Origin: Nectonema munidae
Taxonomy: Eukaryota > Nematomorpha > Nectonematoida > Nectonematidae
Direction: 5' to 3'
Assembly: GCA_030549495.1 (NCBI GenBank)
Contig: JAUIRK010000926.1
Span: 1-64,000 of the forward strand
Length of the DNA stretch: 64,000 nucleotides
This document shows positions 36,601 to 47,582 of the stretch, one piece after another (the stretch's first letter is position 1; every line of letters begins with the position of its first letter). Below the pieces are notes generated by a model that saw nothing but the letters and a program-made list of their open reading frames with translations, made no database searches and was not told where the DNA came from. The position numbers were made by a program, and so were the translations under genes.

Positions 36601-39600
36601 AATCTTGAAATTTCTAATATGTTTGGAACTTCAAAACCAGGGTTCCTTGATCTTTTTATTAAATTTTAAAATCTTTCACAATGAAATGAAAAATAAAGAA
36701 ATCTTTTACACACTCAAATTCTAATTTGAATTCTTCTCTCCATTTTAGTTAAATAAACACTTCCTCAAAATTTTCTTCTACAAATTCCTAAGGATTGAGT
36801 ACCCATTCTTCTATTCTGAATTTGTCTTTAATTCTGAAGAATATCAAAATCGTTCAGTTCAGATTTATGATCAGAAAATTTTTATCTTTTATTGAAATTT
36901 TTACTACATTAAATTCGTAAATTAATTTTACTAATTGAATAGTTATTATAATACTAAATTTTATTGAATAGTTATTACCTACCTTAATTGAATTTTCGTC
37001 GAAAAGTAGGCGATTCACCCAACGGTTGATAAACTTTATCCATTTATTTTAGCTTGCAACTACTACAAAACGCTTTGCTTTCTAAACAACCTAAATTTTG
37101 TGAATGTGAGAGATTTTATTTCAAAAAAAGTAAATCTAAAAAATGATTCATTAAATTCCTGAGATTTTTGAAGAAAAATTCTAATAAGGAATCCATATTC
37201 CAGTTTAATTCTCGGGTAAAATGTTGAGTCACCACAATTTTCAATCTAATTTCTCATTTCTAGAGGAAATTATTTTATCCAGAAATCAGAAAAAAACTAT
37301 TTGTAACGAATAGGACAAGAAGTAAATAAGCATCTAGCTGACTAATTAATTACTCACAACTTTTTCTCGTTCTACCCGACTAACCAATCAAGGCTGGCGA
37401 ATAAACGAAAAACTTTTAACGTTTTTGTTCTTTCTTCTGTTTCATATGATTTTTTTAGACGAATGTTAAATTTTTATTATTTTAATTTTAACTCTAAAAA
37501 ATATCAAGGCAGAAATTGATATTACCTTAGCACAAATATTTTGCCACCAATTCAACGGTCAATATTAATATTCAAAGAAGATAATGGAGCAAGGTTGACG
37601 GTTAGAAAGAATATCACAAGAAGTTGTGAATACTTTGTATCTTAATTACGTAGTATACCATTTCTGGGTTTTTTATTCTCCCGTGGTCTTATAATAATAT
37701 AATAATAAATTTATTAATAAAAATTGGAAAAAAAAGATAAACATTGAATAGTGTATCGATCAAAATTAGCATCGCATAAATTCATTTCTGAAAGAGATCA
37801 AAGGAAGATGGATAAATAAAGGAAGAACATAAATGACAATAAACACACTACTAATATATGTAAAGTAAAATCTATAATCGACCCCTAGAAAACTATTATC
37901 TACTTACGACTAGGGTACTTACGACTAAGGGGTCGATATCGGCCCTTTTGGGGACTCCTATCTAATCGAAAAAAGGGTTAGGTTTCATTTTAATTTCGCA
38001 TGGTTGTATCCAGTATTTGCAACTACAAAACAATGAGTAATAGAATATGTTTTTCTTTGTTTTTGCAACACCTTAATGAGGTATATGTAACTCCTTTCGA
38101 ATGTTCACGTTTGTGTTAAATTGGATTCACAATTCCAAACAAACTTAGATGATATTTTCGTGGTTTTATCGTGTTGGTGGTCATGTAGATGACAATGATG
38201 ATGATGAAATGAGACAAAGTAGTGAAAGTAGGAAAAAATATATATCGTGGAGTTTATTATCTTTTTTCATTTTGCTTAGTTCTATATATTTTGTTCCTGC
38301 ATCCTCTCATTTCTAAAGCTTGAGAAGGCTTTGATTCAGACCATTTTGTTTCATATTTGTGTCAACTTTTATTTCCTGTAACCGCAGTTTTTTGTCTCTG
38401 TATTCAACACCTAATCTATAAATCTCATCCTTGATGTCTAAAACAAAGTGGTCGTTTTTACTGTTTGTTAGTATGAATTCATGTCACATAAACTTCATCT
38501 TTTTTTTCGGTTTCTATTCAAAACATTCTAATGATTTTGTATTTGTAAAAATTAGCATAGCTTATCTACAATGACTTGTAAATTGAACGCAGTATCATCA
38601 ACAAATCACTTTTATAATTTTTATTTATTTCCAGACTTTTATCAAGTCAGGCGACGCAAATAATTTGATCCTTGATTTCTAGTGTGGTCGAAAATAAACC
38701 TTTTATATTCAAGTCTCGAATCTTTTTAATTTGTAATTTGATTGAATTTCATATTTATTTCGGCTAAACTCTAAATTCTAGGGTTTATATTCTATTTTAA
38801 GTCATAATAAGGAAGCAAAGATATTTTATTCATTACATTAAAATTTTTGAATACCAAAACGCTAAATCTCGGTTAATCACTTGAAAAGATTTTCAGAAAC
38901 AAAATATGCAGTTTTTTCAAGGATGCTGTGCGGATTTCGTTTGCCAGATGTTATTCACGATCGCTGCTTTTGGAAATAATCAACTTAGCTGCTTCTAGCT
39001 TCGCTTTCTTTTTGTTGTTGGAAGGACGATATGAATAAATTCGTGATCTTCAATGGAAACCTGAACCAAAACAAATTAGTTTAAATCGACAGAAATTTTG
39101 GAGGTTGAACGCCTATTGGTATTTTAAGAACAAACCTTCGTGTGAAATTATGTGAAAAACAACCCTTGCCTGACGGACTCCGGACAAGTTTGTCCATTGC
39201 AAATTTGAAACTCATTTCTTGTAAAAATTTATCATAGAAGCTCTATTCAAAACTAGCATGTAAACGTTTAATAAGGATAGAAAATCAAAATAAAAGAAAT
39301 AAACAGTCGAACTTTTTTTTCGTATCAAAAAGTACAAATTATTAAAATTGAAGAAAGAAAGAACAGTATAGATGGCGTTAAAATTAGAGCACACTATTTT
39401 AATATGCACATAACAAACAAACTTTTACACTTTTTTTTCTTTTCATCTTGCAAAGGAAACACAAAAATCTTGAGGTTGAAGTCGTGGGTTATTTGTCTTG
39501 ACAGAAACCATAAAATGACAATAAATTTCTGGATATCTAAAGGTACTTCCGATATCATTGATCTTGTTCTCATTGATTCTTCTGCCCAAATAAGTGATAG

Positions 39601-41190
39601 CCTATGGATAAAAATCTTTCTTATATTGATTTTTTACTGAGTGTGTCCACTTTCTATTAGGTTTGTAAGGCGTGTAGGTTTTGAGCATTTTATTAGCAAC
39701 ATCTACTCCTCCTTTGTATTCATTATAAGATAATAAGATTTTTTACCAGTTGCCAAGTTAATCGATGGGCAAACGTGAATGATAAAATATATATCAATCA
39801 TGGATTATTCATTAGTATGGCGCCATCAGCTTGATATCCGTTTATGAGATCGATAAATCAAACTCATAGGCATAAAAAGCTAATGTTATTATCTTCATAT
39901 ATCTAATGTAGTTATTTATAATCATTGTTGTTATCCTTCACCATACTAAAACATTGAAACGTTTTCAACTGGTATTCATGAAAGTGTAATGCATTTTTTA
40001 GATGGCGTTAAATTTAAGCTAATTTTATTCTGAAAAATAGTTTTCACAATGTATTTTTTCCTTTTGATTTTAAAGGTTTTTATATGGGATATTGATTTCA
40101 CTAATTTAAAGTAAAAAATATGTTAATGAATATTGGACAAAATTTTCCATAGTCTGTCAACGGTGATAGTAAAAAAGCGTCCGTCAATTGAGGGTAATAA
40201 ATCATTTATTCATTTCCCTTTGTTTATCAAGAGTTTCATTGCATAAGTTTTAATTTAGTTCATATATGCATAATATATTTTTCCGCTTTGGGCATTCATC
40301 ATATACTTTTTTCATTTTTGTAATCCGACATTGTAGGCATAAAAGCAGCTGTGCCCGAAAAATACCGAACAAACACATCTTACTTGTTACTTTGCTATAT
40401 TTTTTTCTTGTTTATTTACTATGGAATGCTAGACTGCGCGAAGCACTTTTAATAAGCCCCTCATAATGTTATTAGTCATTATTCAAAATTTTAAAATTAT
40501 TACAGATTCCTCTCAAAAATGTAGGTAAAATTTTTGTTCTGTGGAAGTCTATGAAAAATCTCTGAAGTAATTTCTTCGGTTAGAATTCCGTACAATTTTA
40601 CAACCAAATTTCTAATTTATGCTTATTTTTCTTTTAAAATCTAAGCCATATTTTAGGTCCAATGAAAACCAGGGTGCAGCATAACAGACTTTCATAGAAG
40701 AAAGGAAGCATATAAATTAGACGAATGTGACAGTTTTAGCTCCAACGCAGAACATTAATTTCAATGACGCTCTCTCCACCCGTCCCGCTACCTGCATTCA
40801 ATTGATTTTTGATCGTACAGAAATTTAAGTACCATGTTTGAAGAATGATCTTACCAAATGAGTGACAGATTTGAGATTTCACATTTACATCACATTTTGG
40901 TATTTACTATGATAAAAACCTTAAATGACACCGTCAAACACCTCCATCAGATGCATATCAATTTTAAGAGTTTCCTCTGATGTCTAACAATGTTTCGCCT
41001 TTTCTATGCATATGCATTTTTTTGTCAGTGATCGATCACAATGTAACAAAGATTTTGTTTGAGTGAATTTTTGGTTGTTTGTCTTTTATTAGGTCATAAG
41101 AATGAAGAAAAAGCATATCTTTCATGCGTTAATCGTTAATAAGGAATGTCTTTGAACATTACTGAAACTATAGAACAGCGTTGAAACGGT
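36600..41190. other. AT-rich interval with a few coding-like islands
   Basis: Contains a 61-bp hairpin at 37877-37937 (ATCGACCCCTAG paired with CTAAGGGGTCGAT), a 55-codon frame at 38149, and a coding-like minus-strand island at 38951-39200. None is a confirmed gene. The remainder shows no repeats or domains. Confidence 0.45.
38149..38316 (+). CDS. Small putative membrane protein, 55 aa
   Basis: ATG at 38149, TAA at 38314. It begins MIFSWFYRVGGH, then an acidic stretch VDDNDDDEMRQSSESRKK, then one hydrophobic segment ISWSLLSFFILLSSIYFV (about 18 residues) and a short tail PASSHF. The charged-then-membrane layout would suit a single-pass protein, but no homolog is recognised and a frame this short in AT-rich DNA may be chance or part of an exon. 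Confidence 0.2.
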   Translation: MIFSWFYRVGGHVDDNDDDEMRQSSESRKKYISWSLLSFFILLSSIYFVPASSHF

Positions 41191-41199
41191 GAAGAAGCT

Positions 41200-41919
41200 A
41201 GGTTTCTGGGACCAAACCCCACACGTAGTCGCCCATCATACACTCATTATACTGGCCTTGGTAGCGCTTCCAAAATTCCATCACATCTTGGTGCAAGCGC
41301 TAATCATTCTCTTCGGAGTAGCTCTTATGAGCCCCAGCTTGATGTGGAGGGGTGGCATCAAAATCCTCTCTTGCTCAACTAGCAGTTGCCACTTGACGTT
41401 CTTCTCGCCAATGACAAAGCCTGTTCTTGATAGCCAATCCTTTGTTTCAAGGAAACATGGATGTTTTGTGAAGCCGCTTTGGAATACTGTCAAAAAGCCA
41501 ACCATCTCCCAATCTTGCTCTTCGTACATCACCAGGCGCTTCACATTCTCATAGCTTTCCTTTAGCTGAACAGAGTGGGTGATAGGAAGGCTTGGGTACT
41601 TTTTGCCATTGTCCAACAGCACCGCCTTCAAGCTTCTATTTGAGCTGTCCACGAACAGTCGCCCTTCAAACAAGCCGTTGATGTCGTGACAATAATACAC
41701 TTTCTCATCCAGTGTGATATACTGAGAGAATGTCAGAACATTGTCTGTTTTGTTACCCGACAGCATTCGTCCAACAAGTTCCACTGTTTGAATCTGGATG
41801 TCAGTAATTTTCTTTTTCTGCTCCCAAATAGCAAGTAAATAAAAGTAGAAGTAAAAAAACTTTGCAAAAATCGAGAATTTAAAATGTCCCTGAAACATGG
41901 CAGTGTGGCCCGCATTCAA
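41200..41919 (-). pseudogene. Broken copy of a repetitive arthropod protein family ('PPLHIKLGL')
   Basis: The 212-codon minus frame (41919-41281) reads LTFSQYITLDEKVYYCHDIN, GLFEGRLFVDSSNRSLKAVL, then YPSLPITHSVQLKESYENVK, EEQDWEMVGFLTVFQSGFTK, GEKNVKWQLLVEQERILMPP and LHIKLGL. From memory, these motifs belong to a multicopy family of uncharacterised proteins in arthropod genomes, which behaves like a transposon- or repeat-derived gene. After a frameshift near 41310 a second frame continues with GAHKSYSEEN, HQDVMEFWKRYQGQYNECMM and GDYVWGLVPE, the family's usual C-terminal order. The N-terminal 30 residues look noncoding. The copy is dead. I know of no biochemical role. Confidence 0.6.
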
Positions 41920-42943
41920 GTTAAACAGATTTTAAAAATTTTGAATATTATGCAGGGGATTTTTATCCAATTTGCCAAATAGGGCATGTTTACCTACATT
42001 CGTGTATCCTACTGAGATTAGTTTCTCCTAAAATGCATCACAGTTTCCCAAAAGATGAATAATTCATAAATAAACATGGTTGAAAAAAAGATTCAAAAGA
42101 CAAAACATAGTCAAAGCGCCAATATTTTAACAATATTTTGATATTTATAACACTTTTACAAAAAAATTACATAAAAGTTAAAGTAATTTTTCAATTAAGC
42201 ATCCAATATATAAGACAAATTGTAAAAAATAGCCTTATAAAAAAGAATTGCTATTTTATTCTGTGAGAAGAATTTGATACTCAAACGTTGGTTTTAAACT
42301 AAAATTGTGGGGCATTTCAGTTTTAAGAGAGGATGTGTGATAACAGTTTTATTTTTAAGCAAACTTTTAACACGCTAAAAAGAAACATGCTTTGAAAAAT
42401 AGTTAAAAATGGTTAAATATTTTCCAATCTTAGAACAAATTATTTAAAGTAATTAATTGAAAGAAAATGGCTTTATGTAGAATGGTTTTAGACCTAACTG
42501 TATTTTTGCCATCGAATTGTAACTACAACCTAAAACGATTATTAGACAAAGATAGAGAAAGACTTTGCTTTAAAAAAGTCACTAAAAGTAAACCTTGTGA
42601 TAGCTTCGCTTAAAGGAAGTGTAAAATTTTAAATGAATATCTTATTCATTTTATTCAGACACTCATAAATTTTAAATCACGGAAAAATTACTTACACCCA
42701 AAAAAAAGGTTGTCTCTAAAAATAATCGAGGTAACTAGAAATTTGGTAAGGAAAAAATGAGCATTATTTTTTTTATCTGACTAAATTAAAAAAATAAATA
42801 AAATCAGTGGCGTATTTAAGATGGCTAATCTCCACAAAAAGTAGTCAGGTTTAAATGTTTTAGATTTTTAAATGAGCTATATTACCTAAAAAAATTTTTT
42901 TTATATACGTGACTACATAAACTTAAAGGCATTATTTTGTGCT

Positions 42944-42949
42944 TTTATT
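42944..42949 (-). promoter_or_regulatory. Candidate poly(A) signal of Asterix
   Basis: AATAAA on the minus strand, about 100 bases after the Asterix stop codon, the first such hexamer in a suitable position. Confidence 0.55.
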
Positions 42950-43046
42950 TAAAAATTAAAATGATTACATAAACAAATTTTGACCATAAGATTATATGTA
43001 TATTAAAAAAGTAGATTGAAGCAATCATTGTAAAAAGGAATAAACT

Positions 43047-43116
43047 TCATGACCACGGTAATGCCATGGGAGTTGGATTCTGGAGATAAGACATGACTAC
43101 CGCAAACACAGATAAC
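43047..43116 (-). CDS. WDR83OS: Asterix (WDR83OS) exon 4 with stop codon
   Basis: Acceptor CTACTTTAG. The first G completes the Met codon left open by exon 3. The rest encodes LSVFAVVMSYLQNPTPMALP then WS and a TGA at 43049-43047. Family members end '(M)LSISAVVMSYLQNPQPM...PW', so both the third membrane segment and the C-terminal signature are present. The AG acceptor, the split-codon match and the correct C-terminus make the assignment secure. Confidence 0.93.
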
Positions 43117-43547
43117 CTAAAGTAGAAAAATAAATAAGATATAAAACAACAAAGGATCAAAAACATCATGGAATAAGAATGTGGATGAAAAAGAATTTAA
43201 AGCATAGATATTGCAAAAATATTTCTTCCGGGGTCAATATACTACTTACAATGAAATCAGAGTATATTCTCGTAAATTTTCTATTAGCATTCCATTGAGT
43301 TTGTAGTTTATGATGACATTTCGTTTTCATATATCACACTGCGTTTTTAAAAGTAAAATAAAAGCATAAACGATGAAAAGAAGCAACCATTTTATATATT
43401 ATATTATTGATATGCACAAAATTAGACATTCCTGGTTTTTAAAATAGCACACTTTTGAAAATGTAAAAATATTTATTGTCTACATAGAATGTCATAAATT
43501 CAAACTTAAATATATATTTTAACGGAAAATGACTCTACAGTCTACAC

Positions 43548-44059
43548 CAATGGTTCCCAAACTGTGGCGTTCGACCATCCTGGGCCGCAAAGAACTAGGT
43601 AAGTTTTATAAAAAAAAAAGTTTTAAAACAATGATATAGATAAAAGGTTATTAAATATATTTCGTATCGAAAAAAATGAATAAATTTGTTTAACTCTAAA
43701 ATTATTTTCTGAAAAATGTGATTCTTTTTCCAAGGACTTATCTTTGGGAAACAGGATTTCCAAGACTTATTAGGATAAAAAGCAAGCAACGAAATCGATT
43801 GGAAGTTGAAAGTGATTTGCGCTATGCATTGTTCTTTTTAAACGCCAGAGTTAGGCAACTTAACTGGTGGCGAGGAAACAAAAATATTAATCTCAGCATT
43901 ATTTTCCAATATTTTTCACAACAAATTAAATGATTTCAATGCAAAAAGTAATAAACTTTAAAAATTGCAATTAATATTTCTAAATCTTAGCATAAAAAAT
44001 GTTTAACATTTTATGGATGTAAAAAGAGGGCGCAGATAAAAAAAAATTAGGAATCACTG
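43548..44059. mobile_element. Internally deleted hAT (ZBED5-like) in Asterix intron 3
   Basis: The left end CAATGGTTCCCAA pairs with the complement of the right end CAGTGATTCCTAA. Flanks GTCTACAC (43540-43547) and GTCTACGC (44060-44067) agree at 7 of 8. Inside, 43718-43933 encodes TYLWETGFPRLIRIKSKQRN, then RLEVESDLRYALFF and ARVRQL, the C-terminal dimerisation region of hAT transposases of the ZBED5/FAM200 type ('GFS.L..IK.K.RNRL..E.DLR.AL'). The rest of the transposase has been lost, leaving a 512-bp derivative. Confidence 0.8.
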
Positions 44060-44069
44060 GTCTACGCTG

Positions 44070-45079
44070 ATTTTGATTGAAAGTTGGAATTTAATGATTG
44101 GCGTCAGGGCATTGGATAAAGCTTATTTAATAGAAGTATTACTAAAACTATTGTTGGTCCCGTAAATAAAATAACAAGGAAAAGAAAATCCATAAAATTA
44201 CAGAGATAATAATAATAACAATAATAATCAAAAAGAGAATTCTGTCATTTTTGTTAAAAAAAATAGCCATTTTTGAAATATAGAACAGACTTGAGTAAAT
44301 AAAAAACCGTTATAAAATAAGTTGTATTTTGAAATGGGAGTTTTCGATAAGTTAACAAACATAATTGATTGGAAAAGTGAAGCGTTAAACCAGAACATGC
44401 GTGTATAACAGATTAATCGGCTTTAGGCAGTAAGGTCAGCCAGACTCTAAGCACAGGCTGATTCTATTGGAAGGAAATGTATACATTTATATATTTCAAG
44501 CGAGTTCTGGCTTAGCCCACCTCTTTTATAGAGGTATCTTGTAAAGAGGTATCGTTATAGGCGTCTTAAAAATTGTAATTGAAATCAGACAAGTCCAATC
44601 CAAAGTATAGATGATTAGGACTATTAGTATTTCATCTTTTTTTATCTTTGCTTAATTTTGTCGTAAAAAAAAATTTTAAAAAGAAAAAAATAGCTTTTTT
44701 TAACCGCTCATATAATTTTTTTACAGTCATTAAATTATTATCTCCAACGTTAGTAAATAGAAAATATTTTAAATAGGAAGCTCCTATATCAAAAAATTAC
44801 ACTGTTCTTAGTGAAAATTTTGCATTTTTAAGAACATCATAGGGTTAAGAAACATTAACTTTTTACAAAAAAACGGATGGAAAATACTATTTGGCTTTGA
44901 AATTTTTTAGCCAGCTATCTGTATCGATGGCAGCCATTTTTAGTTTGAAAATATTTAGTGTAGTTATAGTGCATTTCAAAATATATCAACTAAATATTAT
45001 ATGAAGAATGCAAAATATGTAAAATGACCCCATATTTATTCAACAATTGTAAAAATTAGGTGTTTTATTAGTTTCAGCG
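44070..45079. other. Asterix intron sequence, no feature
   Basis: AT-rich intron sequence between the hAT and the piggyBac. No terminal repeats, exons or domains seen. Confidence 0.6.
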
Positions 45080-45324
45080 CCCTCAACGCCCAGCGGAGTC
45101 ATTTTGACCCATCAATTTTTTTCATAATTGATTTTTTTTAATTTGATCAAACTGGTGATTTGATAATTTTTGACTGTTTATTTTATAAAAATAAATAATT
45201 CTATGGTATTAGTATGAAAAAAAATTTGTTTTTATAATAATTTTTTTTTGATTTTATAAAAATAAATAATTCTATGGTATTAGTATGAAAAAAAAATTGT
45301 TTTTATAATAATTTTTAGTGAATA

Positions 45325-47384
45325 TTACTAGAACGCCCATGCGGTCAAATTGACCTTTTTTATGTACATATTATTTTTTTTAATTGATAGGTTTGCTGTG
45401 AGCAAAAAGTGTGAGTACAATATTGTGACATTATTAATTACTGTAATTTTTTATCTTTGATTGATAATACACATGCAGCAATTTTACATATATATATTTT
45501 TGCTTTTTTAGATTTTGCACAAAATTGACTTTTACTTTTCTTTGTTGAATTTTTGATGGAAACAAAAAAACTTCATAACTACACAAATATGCCTTCAGAT
45601 GAATCAAGTGGTGGTGAGGTTTCTGACTCCGATTCTTCCTTTCAAGATCAAAAAAGTTTATCTTCATCGAGTTCTTCAAGTTCTACAGAAAACAATGAAG
45701 ATTCTACTTTTTATGTAAAAAGGAAAAAAAGTTTTGCTTTTGATAAACAATATGAAGCTCCTGATGGATGTATCTGGAAATTGATAGAAAATCCTTTCTC
45801 TTCTGCAGGCAGAGCATCAATATGCAATATTATCAAAGATACACCAGGTCCAACGAGCCATGCAAAAAGAAGTATTGAGAAGAAATCCTTCCTTTCATCT
45901 TGGAGACTTTTTATTGATCATTTCATGCTGAACAAGATAAAAAAGTTTACTGAATCACAAGCGCAAGATATCCTGGCTGATCCTTCTTGGAATATATCAA
46001 TTACAGAATTAGAAGCTTTCATAGCTATTTTATATGTACGAGGAGTAACTGGTTCGCGTGGATTAGATGTTCACTTACTTTGGTCTAAAACTTGGGGTTT
46101 GAACTTTTGCAAAGAAACAATGAGTCGTTCTCGTTTTTGTGAAATACAAAGATTTTTACGTTTTGATATAAAAAGCAATCGGTCTCTCCGCTTAGAAACG
46201 GATAAATTTGCAGCAATTTCTTAAATATGGTATCGTTTTGTTTCAAATTGCCAAACAAATTTTGTTCCTTATGAGATTCTTTGCAAAAAGCTATTTCCAA
46301 GTAAAAAAGTTCCATTTACTCAGTTTATACCCTCTAAACCTGATAAGTGTGGCAAAAATGTGGCTTCTTGTTGATGTGAAAACTAAATATCTTTTGAACG
46401 TTTTCCATATTTGGGCAGAAAATATCGTAAAATATATCCGAAAATGTTGTAATAAATCTTTTGAATCCTTATCTAACAGCGTAGAAATGTCACGTATGAT
46501 AACTTTTTCAATTCTTTAAAATGCAAAGAGTTAAAAAAAAGATAACAACGTTGTACGTTAAATAAAGCAGAAGAGAAGTTCCCAAATCATTGAAAAATCT
46601 TCGACTAGCTCTTTATCAAAGATAGCCTTTGAAAATGAAGACTTAAGCTTGACAGTTTATCAAGGTAAAAAAAAAAATGTTCTTTTACTAAGTAGTTTAC
46701 ACAAAAATGTTGTTTCAAGCTCAGATGCAAAACATAAACCAAACACTGTTGATTTTTACAATCAAACAAAATACGGTGGGATGTATTAGACCAAATGGCA
46801 AGAAAATATAGTGTAAAAGCAGCTTCAAGATGTCCAGTACACACATTTTATAATTTACTTGATCTGGCAGCAATAAACGCAACAATTCTTTATAATGAAA
46901 CGTGCAAATCCAAAGTTCCAAGAAGAGATTTCATACAGAAGTTGGCAGAAGAGTTAGTTGAAACTCATATTTCATCTGAAAATGGCAAAGATACCGCTGA
47001 AAAACTACATTCAAGTACAAGTAATGATGGAAAAAGAAAAAATTGTCAAATAAAATCCAATTGTAAAGAAAACAAGTCAAATATACAGTGTGATAAGTGT
47101 AAAAAAATAGTGTGTGGGAAGTGCATAAAGATAAAAAAGTTTATTTGTTCAAAATGTGTATAAATTAATTTCAATTGATGTTTGATCAATAAAGTTTTTT
47201 TTTCCAAATTTATACTGCTATAAAAAAAATAAACATTTATTTTTATTATTTAAAGTTTTTACACATATTTAGTTAGCAACAAACTGAAAATATAAAGCAC
47301 TAAAGTGTATATTTTTTTTAAAGGTCAATTTGACCCTACCAGGCGTTAAAGGGTAATCATTTTTCACGGGCGTTCTAGTGTTAA
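45325..47384 (+). mobile_element. piggyBac transposon with doubled terminal blocks
   Basis: The outer right end is GGGCGTTCTAGTG followed by TTAA (47381-47384). The left counterpart ACTAGAACGCCC begins at about 45327 with the TTAA degraded. Just inside is GGTCAAATTGACC. A second pair of CCC-type ends lies at 45080 (CCCTCAACGCCCAGCG) and at 47353 (complement of CCCTTTAACGCCTGG), offset outward on the left and inward on the right. The left flank also has a ~53-bp tandem duplication at 45200-45310. The transposase inside is broken. Confidence 0.8.
45553..47163 (+). pseudogene. piggyBac transposase (DDE_Tnp_1_7) with Cys-rich tail
   Basis: The 223-codon N-terminal frame (45553-46224) has an acidic Ser-rich start (SDESSGGEVSDSDSSF-like) and ITELEAFIAILYVRGVTG, LLWSKTWGLNFCKETMSRSR and FCEIQRFLRFD, the conserved piggyBac N-terminal order. 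After a frameshift, YEILCKKLFPSKKVPFTQFI then PSKPDKCGKN follow, then WLLVDVKTKYLLN in another frame. The first catalytic Asp region (usually IDEQLFP) reads LCKKLFP, so it is lost. The second Asp (LLVDVKT) is kept. The last frame, 46795-47163, has MARKYSVKAASRCPVHTFYN and a zinc-binding tail CDKCKKIVCGKCIKIKKFIC then SKC. At least three frameshifts or stops. Confidence 0.85.
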
Positions 47385-47582
47385 ACAATAATATTAAATA
47401 AATTATATCATAAAAGAAATTCAAATACCATTTTTAAAGAATAATCTTACAAAGCGATCGACAGGTTTCAGATGTGTTGTACTATGACAAAAGGTACACC
47501 ATGAAAATTAAATTTCGATTAGAATTGAAAGCAAATTTTTAAAGTTTTTTTCTCATTGGTAATAATTGAGGTGTATTTTATG

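Noticed and set aside
36980-37060. Possible exon NRWVNRLLFDENSIK with a GTAGGT donor on the minus strand
   Set aside because: Resembles the start of a calponin-homology domain, but no usable acceptor exists between the upstream stop and the peptide.
39404-39640. Plus-strand frame with GTSDIIDLVLIDSSAQISD
   Set aside because: Faintly like a LINE endonuclease end, but no neighbouring LINE blocks support it.
41189-41554. 121-codon plus-strand frame
   Set aside because: Antisense shadow of the PPLHIKLGL-family pseudogene.
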